Shown here piece by piece: positions 16,890 through 25,797 of a stretch of 64,000 bases of DNA. Position 1 is the first letter of the stretch, and each line of letters opens with the position of its first letter. The translations under genes and the position numbers were made by a program. A model generated the notes under the pieces. The model had not been told where the DNA came from, searched no databases, and saw only the letters and a program-made list of their open reading frames with translations. The stretch comes from Bifidobacterium rousetti (lineage in GTDB: Bacteria; Actinomycetota; Actinomycetes; Actinomycetales; Bifidobacteriaceae): contig NZ_PEBH01000004.1 of NCBI RefSeq assembly GCF_008698235.1, positions 133,493 through 197,492 on the forward strand, written 5' to 3'.

Positions 16890-18215
16890 GTGGGCGAAAA
16901 CGAGAACGATGTGCTGCATGTCGAGGGCGGCAAGCCCCTCAATGGCACGATCAAGGTGCGTGGCGCGAAGAACTTCGTGAGCAAGGCGATGGTCGCCGCG
17001 CTGCTCGCGCCGGGCAAGTCCGTCCTGCGAAACGTCCCCGAGATCCGTGACGTGCATGTGGTCTCCGACCTGCTGCGCCTGCACGGCGTCGATGTGGATG
17101 TGGACGGCGCGAACGGCGTCGTCACCATCGACGCATCCCATGTGCAGCTGGCCGACGTGGCCGACGTGGACACGCTCTCTGGCTCCTCGCGCATCCCGAT
17201 CCTGTTCTCCGGCCCGCTGGTCCACCGCCTCGGCGAGGCGTTCATCCCCGCGCTCGGCGGATGCAACATCGGCGGACGCCCGATCGACTTCCATTTGGAG
17301 ACCCTGCGCAAGCTCGGCGCCAACGTCGACAAGGAGCACAAGGACGGCATCCACATCACCGCGCCGAACGGCCTGAAGGGCGCGAAGATTCACCTGCCGT
17401 ACCCGTCCGTCGGCGCCACCGAGCAGACGCTGCTCGCCGCCGTGCTCGCCGAGGGCAAGACCGAGCTGTCCGGCGCGGCCATCGAGCCGGAGATCATGGA
17501 TCTGGTCGCCGTGTTGCAGAAGATGGGTGCGATCATCTCCGTGGACGTGGACCGCACCTTCCGCATCGAGGGCGTCAAGGAGCTCAAGGGCTACACGCAC
17601 ACCTCCCTCACCGACCGCATCGAGGCCGCATCCTGGGCGTCCGCGGCGCTCGCCACGCATGGCGACATCTTCGTCAAGGGCGCCACCCAGCCGGAGATGA
17701 TGACGTTCCTCAACGTGTTCCGCAAGGTCGGCGGCGAGTTCGACGTCACCGACAAGGGCATCCGATTCTGGCATCCGGGCAGGGACCTGCACCCGGTCGC
17801 CATCGAGACCGACGTGCACCCCGGCTTCATGACCGATTGGCAGCAGCCGCTGGTCGTCGCCCTGACGCAGGCGAACGGCCTGTCGATCGTGCACGAGACC
17901 GTCTACGAGAACCGTTTCGGCTTCACCAAGCCGCTCGTGCAGATGGGCGCCACGATCCAGCTGTACCGCGAATGCCTCGGCTCCCTGCCGTGCCGCTTCC
18001 AGCAGCGCAACTACAAGCATTCGGCCGTGATCTTCGGACCCACCCCGCTGACCGGCCGCGACATCGACGTGCCGGATCTGCGCGGCGGATTCTCGCACCT
18101 CATCGCGGCGCTGGCTGCCAAGGGCCCGTCCAACGTGCAGGGCATCTCGCTCATCGACCGCGGCTACGCCGACTTCCGCGGCAAGCTACACCAGCTCGGC
18201 GCCGACATCGACTGA
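16890..18215 (+). CDS. murA: UDP-N-acetylglucosamine 1-carboxyvinyltransferase
   Basis: A 441-residue EPSP-synthase-fold enzyme, the first committed step of peptidoglycan synthesis. The N-terminal VRGAKNFVSKAMVAALL corresponds to the substrate-binding GAKNA segment. The catalytic cysteine is C125 in GGCNIGGRP, which predicts fosfomycin sensitivity at this site. I start at GTG 16890 because GAAAGAGG lies 5 nt upstream; an in-frame ATG at 16833 has no ribosome binding site. A long palindrome follows the gene. Confidence 0.94.
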   Translation: MGENENDVLHVEGGKPLNGTIKVRGAKNFVSKAMVAALLAPGKSVLRNVPEIRDVHVVSDLLRLHGVDVDVDGANGVVTIDASHVQLADVADVDTLSGSSRIPILFSGPLVHRLGEAFIPALGGCNIGGRPIDFHLETLRKLGANVDKEHKDGIHITAPNGLKGAKIHLPYPSVGATEQTLLAAVLAEGKTELSGAAIEPEIMDLVAVLQKMGAIISVDVDRTFRIEGVKELKGYTHTSLTDRIEAASWASAALATHGDIFVKGATQPEMMTFLNVFRKVGGEFDVTDKGIRFWHPGRDLHPVAIETDVHPGFMTDWQQPLVVALTQANGLSIVHETVYENRFGFTKPLVQMGATIQLYRECLGSLPCRFQQRNYKHSAVIFGPTPLTGRDIDVPDLRGGFSHLIAALAAKGPSNVQGISLIDRGYADFRGKLHQLGADID

Positions 18216-18275
18216 CCAGAGGCTGCTGGCAGTCGCAGGGCTTCGATGGCAGGCCCTGCAACTGGCCAGCATGAA

Positions 18276-18406
18276 TTCTTAGGCAGATTTTTCACTTCTT
18301 AGGCAGGTCCCGACTTAATCAGGTCGGGACCTGCCTTGTATTTCAGGAGATTCTCGAGGCTACGCCGTCGGGGACCTGCCTAAGAAACGTGAAAACTGCC
18401 TAAGAA
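18276..18406. repeat. Nested long palindrome between murA and MFS genes
   Basis: The left arm has TTCTTAGGCAG at 18276 and again at about 18296 (the second runs on into GTCC). The right arm has GGGACCTGCCTAAGAA then CTGCCTAAGAA, the mirror image, with GTGAAAA/TTTTTCAC between. Inside is a separate hairpin GGTCCCGACTT-aatc-AGGTCGGGACC. It lies at a convergent junction and has no coding content. Confidence 0.82.
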
Positions 18407-18474
18407 AATGAGCCGTCGGCGACAGGGTGGTGCTGGTCGATGCACAGCCGGACGGCGTTGGAGCCGATGAGCCG

Positions 18475-19731
18475 TCATTTGTCGAAACTGCGGGCGAGCG
18501 GCACCATCGCCACGGTGAGCGCGGCCAACGCAGCGGCGCTGGCGAACAGCACCACGGCGACGGGGAACCGGTCGTAGGCCCAGCCGTACACCATCTGGCC
18601 GAGCGGCTGGGCGCACATGCACAGCGCGGAGAACATCGACATGACCTTGCCGGTCATCGTCTCCGGTGTGCTCAATTGGATCGTCGGGATCGTGATGAGG
18701 TTCGCGAAGCAGCTGGCGACCATCGTGCCGCAGGTGAACGCCACCAGCACGACGAGCTTCACCCACGGGGCGACTGGCAGCAGGAACGCGAGGCCCTGCG
18801 GGGCGAGCAGCAGCACGAACACGGCCAGCGCCATCGGCATGTGCCGCATCGTGAGCTTCGTCGCGAACAATCCGACGATGAACGCGCCCGCCACGCCGGC
18901 CACGCCCACCAGCCCGTCGGCCACGCCGTAGACGGTCGCGTCGAACCCGAGCACCGTGCGGATCGTATACGGGAATCCAACGGCGGAATACCCGATCACG
19001 ACGAAGTTCAACCCGGCGGCGAACAACGCCAGCCGGAACACGTTCGGGCGATCATGGGTGAGGAATCGGATGCCGGCCTTCAGGTCCTCGAGCGGCGTCG
19101 GCAGCTCCTCGTCGCCCCGATCGGGCGCGCCGAGCCGGATGAAACATTCGAGTAGGGCGGCAGCCGCGAAGCACGCGACGGTGATCGCCATCATCAGGTG
19201 GATGCCGAACATCGCGTACAGGACGCCGCCGAGGAAGCTCGGCAGCAGGGAGCCGAGCTGTTGCGTCTGATTGACGACCGCCATTGCCTGCCGCATCACG
19301 CCCGAGCCGTACCTGCGGTACATCTGGGGGAGCGCGGCCTGCACGGTCGGCGTCTCGAACGCGCCGAGCACGGCGAGGGCCACCTGCATCGCCGCGATCG
19401 CGATCATGTTGAAGCCGATCGCGGCGAAGAGCAGTGCGCACGCCAGCACCAGCGCGCCGGAGAGCGCGTCGAGCGCGACCATGATCGTGCGGCGGTTCAT
19501 GCGATCGGCGAGCACGCCGCCGAACGGCGACAGGAGAATCGTCGGGACGATCGACACCGCGAGGATCGACGCGAAGACCGTTGCGGAACCGGTCTCGTCG
19601 AGCACCCACATCGACATCGCGAACCGGAGCATGAGATTGCCGAACAGGGAGATGCCCTGACCGGCGACCAGCAGGATGAAATCGCGTGAGATAAGCGGGG
19701 AGTGTGAATGGGGGTGGGTATTCGGGTTCAT
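18475..19731 (-). CDS. MFS efflux transporter, MefA-like
   Basis: A 418-residue major facilitator with about 12 membrane segments. The loop 2-3 signature reads GGVLADRMNRRTIMVALD. The overall layout resembles macrolide/multidrug exporters of the MefA/enterobactin-exporter group. It follows a TetR gene by 13 bp in the same direction, with a palindromic operator upstream of that gene, so drug- or metabolite-induced derepression is a fair inference. The substrate cannot be read from the sequence. Confidence 0.88.
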   Translation of the reverse strand: MNPNTHPHSHSPLISRDFILLVAGQGISLFGNLMLRFAMSMWVLDETGSATVFASILAVSIVPTILLSPFGGVLADRMNRRTIMVALDALSGALVLACALLFAAIGFNMIAIAAMQVALAVLGAFETPTVQAALPQMYRRYGSGVMRQAMAVVNQTQQLGSLLPSFLGGVLYAMFGIHLMMAITVACFAAAALLECFIRLGAPDRGDEELPTPLEDLKAGIRFLTHDRPNVFRLALFAAGLNFVVIGYSAVGFPYTIRTVLGFDATVYGVADGLVGVAGVAGAFIVGLFATKLTMRHMPMALAVFVLLLAPQGLAFLLPVAPWVKLVVLVAFTCGTMVASCFANLITIPTIQLSTPETMTGKVMSMFSALCMCAQPLGQMVYGWAYDRFPVAVVLFASAAALAALTVAMVPLARSFDK

Positions 19732-19744
19732 GAGGGGCGTCCGA

Positions 19745-20377
19745 TCAGATCAGTGCGGCGTATCCGCGGGAGACGGTTTCGATGAGATCCTTGTCGAGGA
19801 TCGGTACGCCCAACCCGGTGCACACCGCGGCCAGAGCCTCGACGCGATGATGCATTTCGTCGGCCGTCGCCGGGTAGAACGTGGGGGCGAGCCAGTAGTT
19901 GGTCAGCAGGGCGAGCAGTTCCGCCGCCTCGCGTGGGTATGCGGTGTCGATCGAGCCGTCGGCGACGCCTTCGCGGATCATCGCCTCGAACATATCGGCG
20001 ACTTGGGTGCGCCAGACCTTGAGATTGGCGGCCAGGAGCTTCGGATCGTGCATCGCGGGATAGGCCATGTTCATCAGCCGCATATGCTCGTTGTCGGCCG
20101 CGGAACGGCGGAAGGCCTCACGCAGCTTGTCCAATCCGGTGAGTCCCGTGTCGTTGATCGCCATGGGGTCGTGGCGGGATTGGTCCTCCTCGCCAAGCGC
20201 GTCGAGGATCGCCTCCTTCGACTTGAAGTGGTAGTAGACCGCGCCTTTCGACAGGTCGCCGAGGCTGTCGACGATGTCCTGCATCGTGGTGCCGTCATAC
20301 CCCTTGGTGAGGAATAGCCGCTTCGCGACGTCGAGGATGCGTGCGCGGGTGCGTTCCGGGTGCTTGTTGCGTGCCAT
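19745..20377 (-). CDS. TetR/AcrR-family repressor of the MFS pump
   Basis: 210 residues. The N-terminal TetR helix-turn-helix reads RILDVAKRLFLTKGYDGTTMQDIVDSLGDLSKGAVYYHFKSKEAIL, followed by a variable ligand domain. AAGGAGGC precedes the ATG. A perfect 16-bp-arm palindrome containing TATAAT lies just upstream, consistent with autorepression together with the downstream pump gene. Confidence 0.9.
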   Translation of the reverse strand: MARNKHPERTRARILDVAKRLFLTKGYDGTTMQDIVDSLGDLSKGAVYYHFKSKEAILDALGEEDQSRHDPMAINDTGLTGLDKLREAFRRSAADNEHMRLMNMAYPAMHDPKLLAANLKVWRTQVADMFEAMIREGVADGSIDTAYPREAAELLALLTNYWLAPTFYPATADEMHHRVEALAAVCTGLGVPILDKDLIETVSRGYAALI

Positions 20378-20393
20378 GCGTGCCTCCTTGACC

Positions 20394-20432
20394 GCCCATT
20401 ATACATACCGACGGTTGGTATGTATAATGGGC
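20394..20432. promoter_or_regulatory. TetR operator with bidirectional TATAAT
   Basis: A perfect inverted repeat: 16-bp arms GCCCATTATACATACC and GGTATGTATAATGGGC around GACGGTT. Each arm supplies a TATAAT box (20398-20403 on the minus strand, 20423-20428 on the plus strand). It sits 16 bp upstream of the TetR start. Bound repressor would cover both -10 boxes. Confidence 0.85.
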
Positions 20433-20435
20433 GCT

Positions 20436-20600
20436 TTACAGCGAATCGTTCTCAATAGGGAACGTGTGAGCCAAACGCACGCTTCCGCACAATCGCACAT
20501 CGGGCCAAAACCGTGGAATCGCGCGGAAAATGGAGTGTTGATGTGCGATTGATGGGTCGTCAATCCTCACACTTTTGTTATTGAGAACGAGTCGCTGTAA
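20436..20600. repeat. 165-bp palindromic element upstream of plsC
   Basis: The ends are 22-bp inverted repeats with one mismatch (TTACAGCGAATCGTTCTCAA at the left). Inner inverted pairs GTGTGAG/CTCACAC (20464 and 20566) and AATCGCACATC/GATGTGCGATT (20491 and 20540) are placed symmetrically. No ORF. It separates the TetR operator from plsC. Confidence 0.8.
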
Positions 20601-20607
20601 CGGGCTG

Positions 20608-20613
20608 TAGAAT
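20608..20613 (+). promoter_or_regulatory. plsC -10 box (leaderless)
   Basis: TAGAAT ends 7 nt before ATG 20621, with no ribosome binding site between. It lies just beyond the 165-bp palindrome, so plsC has its own promoter. Confidence 0.6.
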
Positions 20614-20620
20614 AAGGCGC

Positions 20621-21520
20621 ATGGCATCCAAAGGAAAACCGTCGCCGCGCTCCGCGGTCACACCCTTAAGCAATGCGAGGGTCGCCGAGCTCGCCGAGCG
20701 GCATCATCTCGTCGATCCGATGCACGACTTCCCGACCGGGCCCGACCGCAAGGCCAACGTCGCCGAGATCAACGCGCAGAACCCGAAGGCGACCAAGCGA
20801 CTGCTCGCCGGCGTCGACGTGGTCTTCCGCGCCAGCTGCAAAACGCGCGCATGGGGGCTCGAGCGCGTGCCCGAGGACGGCCCGTTCATCACCGCGGCAT
20901 CGCACGTGACGATGTTCGACGTATTCGTGCCGATGGCGAGCCTGTTCCACATGGGACGCCGCCCGCGCTACATGGCCAAAGCCGAGATGGCCAAATGGCC
21001 CCTGATCGGCAAGTGGTTCCAGCTGGTCGGCATGCAGCCGGTCCAGCGCCACTCCGGCAAGGCCAAGCAGATCGAGGAGACGTCGATCGACATCCTCACC
21101 TCCGGCCGCCCCCTGACCGTCTGGCCCGAAGGCACGGTCACGCGCGACCCGAAGAAATGGGTGATGAGCACCAAGGAAGGCGCCGCGTTCATCGCGCTCG
21201 AAGCCTCCCGCAGGCTTGGACATCAGGTGCCGCTGTTCTGCGCGGCGACCTGGGGTGCGGCGTCGATCAACCACTGGTGGCCGTGGCCGCGCAAGAACGT
21301 CGTCATGTACTACGGTCCGCAGCTCGACTACTCCGACCTGCTCTCCGATGCGGACGAGTGGGGCGGCGAGCCGCCGACCGAGGCGGTGGACGCGCTCAAC
21401 TGGCGCATCTTCCGCCAGCTCAACAGGCAGCTCGAGGAGATCCGCGGCGAACGCTTCCCCGAAGATGGCTACTGGGACTACCGCACGATGAGCCGCAAGC
21501 CGCTGCCGGCGGAGAAATAG
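20621..21520 (+). CDS. plsC: 1-acyl-sn-glycerol-3-phosphate acyltransferase family protein
   Basis: 299 residues of the LPLAT/PlsC family. The catalytic HX4D box is HVTMFD (H95, D100). The acceptor-binding WPEGTVTRD is the family EGT box. It transfers an acyl chain to lysophosphatidate at the membrane. The N-terminal extension of about 60 residues is charged and lacks a clear membrane segment. It is followed 20 bp later by gpsA, so the two form a phospholipid-precursor operon. Confidence 0.88.
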   Translation: MASKGKPSPRSAVTPLSNARVAELAERHHLVDPMHDFPTGPDRKANVAEINAQNPKATKRLLAGVDVVFRASCKTRAWGLERVPEDGPFITAASHVTMFDVFVPMASLFHMGRRPRYMAKAEMAKWPLIGKWFQLVGMQPVQRHSGKAKQIEETSIDILTSGRPLTVWPEGTVTRDPKKWVMSTKEGAAFIALEASRRLGHQVPLFCAATWGAASINHWWPWPRKNVVMYYGPQLDYSDLLSDADEWGGEPPTEAVDALNWRIFRQLNRQLEEIRGERFPEDGYWDYRTMSRKPLPAEK

Positions 21521-21540
21521 GGCGTAAGAAGTAAGGAGCA

Positions 21541-22542
21541 ATGGATATGAGAATCACGGTATTGGGCGCGGGCGCATGGGGTACCGCTTTCGGCCAGGTG
21601 CTGGCCGACGCCGGCAACAAGGTGACGATGTGGGCGCGCGAACCCGAAATCGTCGAAGGCATCCACGAACGCCACTGCAACGAGGTGCGACTGCCGTTCA
21701 TCAAGCATCTGCCCGACTCGATCGACGCCACCGGTGACAAGGCCGAAGCCGTCAAGGACGCCGAAATCGTCGTCGTCGCGATCGCCGCGCAGTTCGCCCG
21801 CGTCGCGCTCGAGGATTTCAAGGGGCTCATCCCCGACGACGCGATCGTCGTCAGCCTCATGAAGGGCATCGAACGCGGCACCAACAAGCGCATGGACGAG
21901 GTCGTGCGCGAAACCCTCGACCTGCCCGCCGAACGCTTCGCCGCCATCTCCGGGCCGAACCTGTCCAAGGAGATCGCGTTGCGCCAGCCGTCCGCCACCG
22001 TCGTCGGCTGCGAGAACATCGACAACGCGACCAAGGTCGCCGAAGCCTGCACCACCGACTACTTCAAGCCGTTCGTCACCACCGACGTCATCGGACTGGA
22101 GATGTGCGGCTCGCTCAAGAACGTCGTCGCGCTCGCCGTCGGCATGGCCCGCGGCGCCGGATACGGCGAGAACACGGCCGCGATGATCGAGACGCGAGGC
22201 CTCGCCGAACTGACCGCGCTCGGCCAGGCCGCCGGCGCCGACCCGAAGACCTTCGCCGGACTCGCCGGCGTGGGCGATCTCATCGCCACCTGCGGATCGC
22301 CCCTGAGCCGCAACTACACGTTCGGCTCGAACCTCGGCAAGGGATTGAGCAAGGAGGAGGCCACCCGCGTGAGCAACGGCGTCGCCGAAGGCGTGCCCAC
22401 CACCGGGGCCGTCGTCGAACTCGGCGACCGACTCGGCGTGCCCACGCCGCTCGCCTACGCGATGAGCCGCGTCCTCGACGAGGGCATCTCTTGCGCCGAC
22501 ATGCTCTCCCAGCTGTTCGGACGCGAGATCACCGCCGAGTGA
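21541..22542 (+). CDS. gpsA: Glycerol-3-phosphate dehydrogenase [NAD(P)+]
   Basis: 333 residues. The Rossmann motif GAGAWG (9-14) binds NAD(P). Downstream are the SLMKGIERG and CGSLKNVVALAVGMARG segments, the latter carrying the catalytic lysine. It reduces dihydroxyacetone phosphate to glycerol-3-phosphate for phospholipid synthesis. AGTAAGGAGC precedes the start; a second ATG two codons later is possible. It lies between plsC and ddl. Confidence 0.96.
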   Translation: MDMRITVLGAGAWGTAFGQVLADAGNKVTMWAREPEIVEGIHERHCNEVRLPFIKHLPDSIDATGDKAEAVKDAEIVVVAIAAQFARVALEDFKGLIPDDAIVVSLMKGIERGTNKRMDEVVRETLDLPAERFAAISGPNLSKEIALRQPSATVVGCENIDNATKVAEACTTDYFKPFVTTDVIGLEMCGSLKNVVALAVGMARGAGYGENTAAMIETRGLAELTALGQAAGADPKTFAGLAGVGDLIATCGSPLSRNYTFGSNLGKGLSKEEATRVSNGVAEGVPTTGAVVELGDRLGVPTPLAYAMSRVLDEGISCADMLSQLFGREITAE

Positions 22543-22760
22543 GGCCCGCGCGCCATCGACGTGAAACCGTCGCCGGGTAATCTGTGGAGAAACCTCGCGT
22601 CCGCTGGACCGTCGTCCCCTGACGGACGATAATCGACGACGGACAGAAACGGGCAGAAACGGGCCGGGCAACCGGGCAACCGTAATCGACAACGGGCGGG
22701 CGACACCGACCGGCCGATCCGGCGCGAGGCCGGAAGGCGACGAAAGGAACGACAAGGAAC

Positions 22761-23882
22761 ATGGCCAAGAAGCGCATCGTGGTGCTGTACGGCGGCAGGG
22801 CCGACGAACATTCGATCTCCTGCATCTCCACGGCCGGCGTGCTGGGCGCGCTCGACACCGACAGGTTCGAGGCGATTCCGGTCGGCATCACCAAGGACGG
22901 CAAGTGGATCGTCGACGGCGAGGACCCGCGCGGCTGGAACCTCGACGGCGGCGCGCTGCCGGTCGTCGAAAAGATCGCTGGCGCGCGCGACGTCGTGCTC
23001 GACGTGGCTCTGGGACAGGACGGCTTCTTCGCGCGCAACGCCGACGGCACACTCGAATCGCTCGGCCACATCGACGCCGTGTTCCCCGTGTTGCACGGGC
23101 CGTACGGCGAGGACGGCACCGTACAGGGCCTGCTCGAGATGATGAACGTGCCGTACGTCGGATGCGGCGTGTTCGCCTCCGCCGCCTGCATGGACAAGCA
23201 CTACACGAAGGTCGTGCTCGGCGCCGCCGGCATCCCCACCGCGCCCGGCGTCATGGTCGACGCGCGCACCGTCAAGCCCGCCGATGCCCTGGCGAAAGTC
23301 GAGCAGGCGGAACTCACGTACCCGCTGTTCGTCAAGCCGTCGCGCGCCGGCTCCAGCTTCGGCGTGACCAAGGTCGAGGAAGCGCGCACGCGCGAGGAAC
23401 AGATCGAGAAGCTGGGGTCGGCCATCGCCGAAGCCGGCAAGCACGACTGGAAGGTCCTCATCGAACAGGGCATCGACGGCCGCGAGATCGAATGCGCCGT
23501 GCTGTGCGCGCATCCGGGCGACGACCCCGAAGCCAGCTGGCCGGGTGAGATCGTCCTCGACCACAACGACGACGACCAGTTCTACGACTTCGACTCCAAG
23601 TACATGGACGCCACCGCCAGCCATGTCGAAGTGCCGGCCAACCTGCCCGTCAGCGTCCTCGAGGACGTGCGCGACGTGGCCCGCCGCGCGTTCGTCGCGG
23701 TCGACGGCGCCGGCCTGAGCCGCGTCGACACGTTCGTGCAGCCCGACGGCTCCGTGATGGTCAACGAGATCAACACGATGCCCGGATTCACGCCGATCTC
23801 CATGTACCCCAAGGCGTGGGACGCCACCGGCGTGAGCTACACCGAGCTGATCACGCGCCTCATCGAAGGGGTGCTGCGCTAG
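22761..23882 (+). CDS. ddl: D-alanine--D-alanine ligase
   Basis: A 373-residue ATP-grasp ligase. It shows the N-terminal VLYGGRADEHSISCISTAG, FPVLHGPYGEDGTVQGLLE, VKPSRAGSSFGVTKV for ATP binding and VNEINTMPGFTPISMYP for Mg binding at the C terminus. It makes the D-Ala-D-Ala dipeptide of the peptidoglycan stem. A purine-rich AAGGAAC lies before the ATG. The 218-bp gap from gpsA holds short GGGCA/CCGGG direct repeats and no gene. Confidence 0.95.
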   Translation: MAKKRIVVLYGGRADEHSISCISTAGVLGALDTDRFEAIPVGITKDGKWIVDGEDPRGWNLDGGALPVVEKIAGARDVVLDVALGQDGFFARNADGTLESLGHIDAVFPVLHGPYGEDGTVQGLLEMMNVPYVGCGVFASAACMDKHYTKVVLGAAGIPTAPGVMVDARTVKPADALAKVEQAELTYPLFVKPSRAGSSFGVTKVEEARTREEQIEKLGSAIAEAGKHDWKVLIEQGIDGREIECAVLCAHPGDDPEASWPGEIVLDHNDDDQFYDFDSKYMDATASHVEVPANLPVSVLEDVRDVARRAFVAVDGAGLSRVDTFVQPDGSVMVNEINTMPGFTPISMYPKAWDATGVSYTELITRLIEGVLR

Positions 23883-23922
23883 CGTTTCGCGCTGACCCTT
23901 TACCGCTCTTTATCGGGTGACC

Positions 23923-24012
23923 GCGAGGGGCGGCGATATTCTATTCTGGACACGCTCCGGGCCGCTCTGGCCAAGTCTTTACGGTCCAAAACAGAATATC
24001 GCCGCCCCTCGC
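23923..24012. repeat. GGAC/GTCC palindromic element, copy A
   Basis: A 90-bp palindrome with perfect 20-bp outer arms (GCGAGGGGCGGCGATATTCT and its complement). Inside, GGACACGCTC and ACGGTCC bound a core containing GGCCGCTCTGGCC. The core matches copies B and C and, inverted, copy D; the arms do not match copy C. It lies just after ddl. Confidence 0.85.
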
Positions 24013-24039
24013 TCCGTTGAGTGGGGACGTCGCGAAACG

Positions 24040-24130
24040 TAGCGGGGGAGCGGAAGCGGCGGGAATGTCACGTAACGTTTGTGCGTAACGGAGCGGAAGC
24101 GGCATGAACGTAACGTTTGTGCGTAACGGA
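24040..24130 (+). repeat. Tandem repeat between palindromes A and D
   Basis: GGAGCGGAAGCGG followed by GTAACGTTTGTGCGTAACG occurs twice in tandem, with a few bases different in between. The whole 23883-24570 gap has no gene; it contains palindromes A and D, this repeat, and the promoter region of the ABC operon. Confidence 0.7.
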
Positions 24131-24296
24131 GCGGGGGATGGCGATTCTCTGTCTTGGACCGTAAAGACTTGGCCCATTGCGCTGCGCGCAATCGTCGCAG
24201 CATAGCTGCTCCCCTCGCCTACGGACAGTTCACTGGACTGTCCGCTTCACGGCTCAGCCCGGAGCGTGTCCATGATAGAGAATCCTCATCCCCCGC
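24131..24296. repeat. GGAC/GTCC palindromic element, copy D (inverted, enlarged)
   Basis: 166 bp. The 20-bp arms starting GCGGGGGATGGCGATTCTCT pair with two mismatches. The core runs in the opposite orientation to copy A: GGACCGTAAAGACTTGGCC at 24156 and GGAGCGTGTCC at 24261. The centre is enlarged by a hairpin CGGACAGT/ACTGTCCG flanked by GCCTAC and GCTTCACGGC, which also flank the inner hairpin of the MITE-like repeats. Confidence 0.8.
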
Positions 24297-24570
24297 GGCC
24301 ACCGCTGGAACTGAAACTGGGAATAGCGCTGAAGGCTGGCGGCAGCAAAGTCCTCACGGAAAAGTGACGAAAACGACGTAGCTGTCATATTTCACTTGTA
24401 GTTTCCTGAAATTCATCGAAGCGTTGCGCAAGGTCGCGCGATGTTCACCGTCAGGCCGGTGTCACGACAGATAGCGGCCGTAACTTTCTGCCTTGGAATT
24501 ATGGGCCGCGTGAATACAGCGCGAATGAAAGCCCCGACTCCCTAGAGGTTAGTTGAGTAAAGAGGAACAT

Positions 24571-25740
24571 ATGAAGAACCTGCGTAAGCTTGCGGCTGGC
24601 GCCATCGCCGCCGTGCTCGCGTTCTCGATGGCCGCCTGCGGCTCGAGCAGCGCCTCCTCCAACGGCGACTCCCAGCAGCCCGCCGGCAAGTCCGTCACCG
24701 TCGACCAGAAGTCCGCCAAGGCCACCTCCCTGTCCGACTTCGGCACCATGGACGACCTCGTCGCCGCCGCGGAGAAGGAAGGCGCCCTGAACGTGATCGC
24801 CCTGCCGCACGACTGGTCCAACTACGGCGAGGTCATCTCCACCTTCAAGAAGAAGTACCCGAAGATCAAGGTCACCGAGCTCAACCCGAACGCCTCCTCC
24901 AAGGAGGAGCTCGACGCCGCCAAGACCAACAAGGGCACCGACGCCGCGCCGGACGTCTTCGATGTCGGCCAGCAGATCGCCGCCACCTCCACCGACGCCT
25001 TCGCCCCGTACAAGGTGCAGGCCTGGGACAAGATCCCGGATGAGAACAAGGACGCCAACGGCGCCTACTACGCCGACTACACCGGCATCATGTCGATCGG
25101 CTGGAACAAGGACAAGTACGGCGACATCAACAAGCTCGAGGACCTCCTCGACCCGAAGTTCGCCGGCACCGTCGCCCTCAACGGCAAGCCCGCCGAGGCC
25201 GGCGCCGCCTTCAACGGCTACCTGATGATCAACCAGCTGGCCGGCGGCGACATCAACAACCTCCAGCCCGGCCTCGACTTCTTCAAGAAGCTCAAGGACG
25301 CCGGCAACCTCACCACCGTCGACGTGACCAACGGCACCATCGACTCCGGCCAGACCGGTGTCGTCATGGACTGGACCTACAACCAGGCCTCCTACAAGAA
25401 GGAGCTGAAGTCCAAGGGCGTCAACTGGGAGTACAAGACCTTCCCGAAGGCCCAGGTCGTCAGCTACTACAACCAGGCCATCAACGTGGACGCCCCGCAC
25501 CCGGCGGCCGCCCGCCTGTGGGAGGAGTACCTGTACTCCGCCGAAGCCCAGAACCTGTGGTTCAAGGGCGGAGCCAACCCGGTCCTGCTCTCCTCCATGA
25601 AGGAGGACGGCACCGTCGATCAGGACACCCTGAAGGACGCCATCACCATCGAAGGCAAGCCGGTCTCCTACACCAACGATGACGCCACCCGCATCACCGA
25701 CTGGCTCCAGAACAACTGGGACAAGACGATCGGCAACTGA
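24571..25740 (+). CDS. ABC transporter substrate-binding lipoprotein
   Basis: A 389-residue solute-binding protein. A signal peptide with lipobox FSMAACG places it on the outer face of the membrane, anchored by lipid at the Cys. The mature part follows the spermidine/putrescine- or iron-type periplasmic-binding fold (INVIALPHDW-type start, IMSIGWNKDKYG, VVMDWTYNQ). AGAGGAAC precedes ATG 24571. It is the first gene of a four-gene importer operon. The substrate cannot be assigned from sequence alone. Confidence 0.88.
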   Translation: MKNLRKLAAGAIAAVLAFSMAACGSSSASSNGDSQQPAGKSVTVDQKSAKATSLSDFGTMDDLVAAAEKEGALNVIALPHDWSNYGEVISTFKKKYPKIKVTELNPNASSKEELDAAKTNKGTDAAPDVFDVGQQIAATSTDAFAPYKVQAWDKIPDENKDANGAYYADYTGIMSIGWNKDKYGDINKLEDLLDPKFAGTVALNGKPAEAGAAFNGYLMINQLAGGDINNLQPGLDFFKKLKDAGNLTTVDVTNGTIDSGQTGVVMDWTYNQASYKKELKSKGVNWEYKTFPKAQVVSYYNQAINVDAPHPAAARLWEEYLYSAEAQNLWFKGGANPVLLSSMKEDGTVDQDTLKDAITIEGKPVSYTNDDATRITDWLQNNWDKTIGN

Positions 25741-25797
25741 TCCGCGGGCAATCGCAGATCACCGATCATCACTGATCACACGCGAGACGCAATCACC

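Noticed and set aside
24131..24296. Riboswitch upstream of the ABC operon
   Set aside because: The structure belongs to the palindromic repeat family also found after unrelated genes, and it lies 275 bp before the start codon; no known riboswitch consensus was seen.
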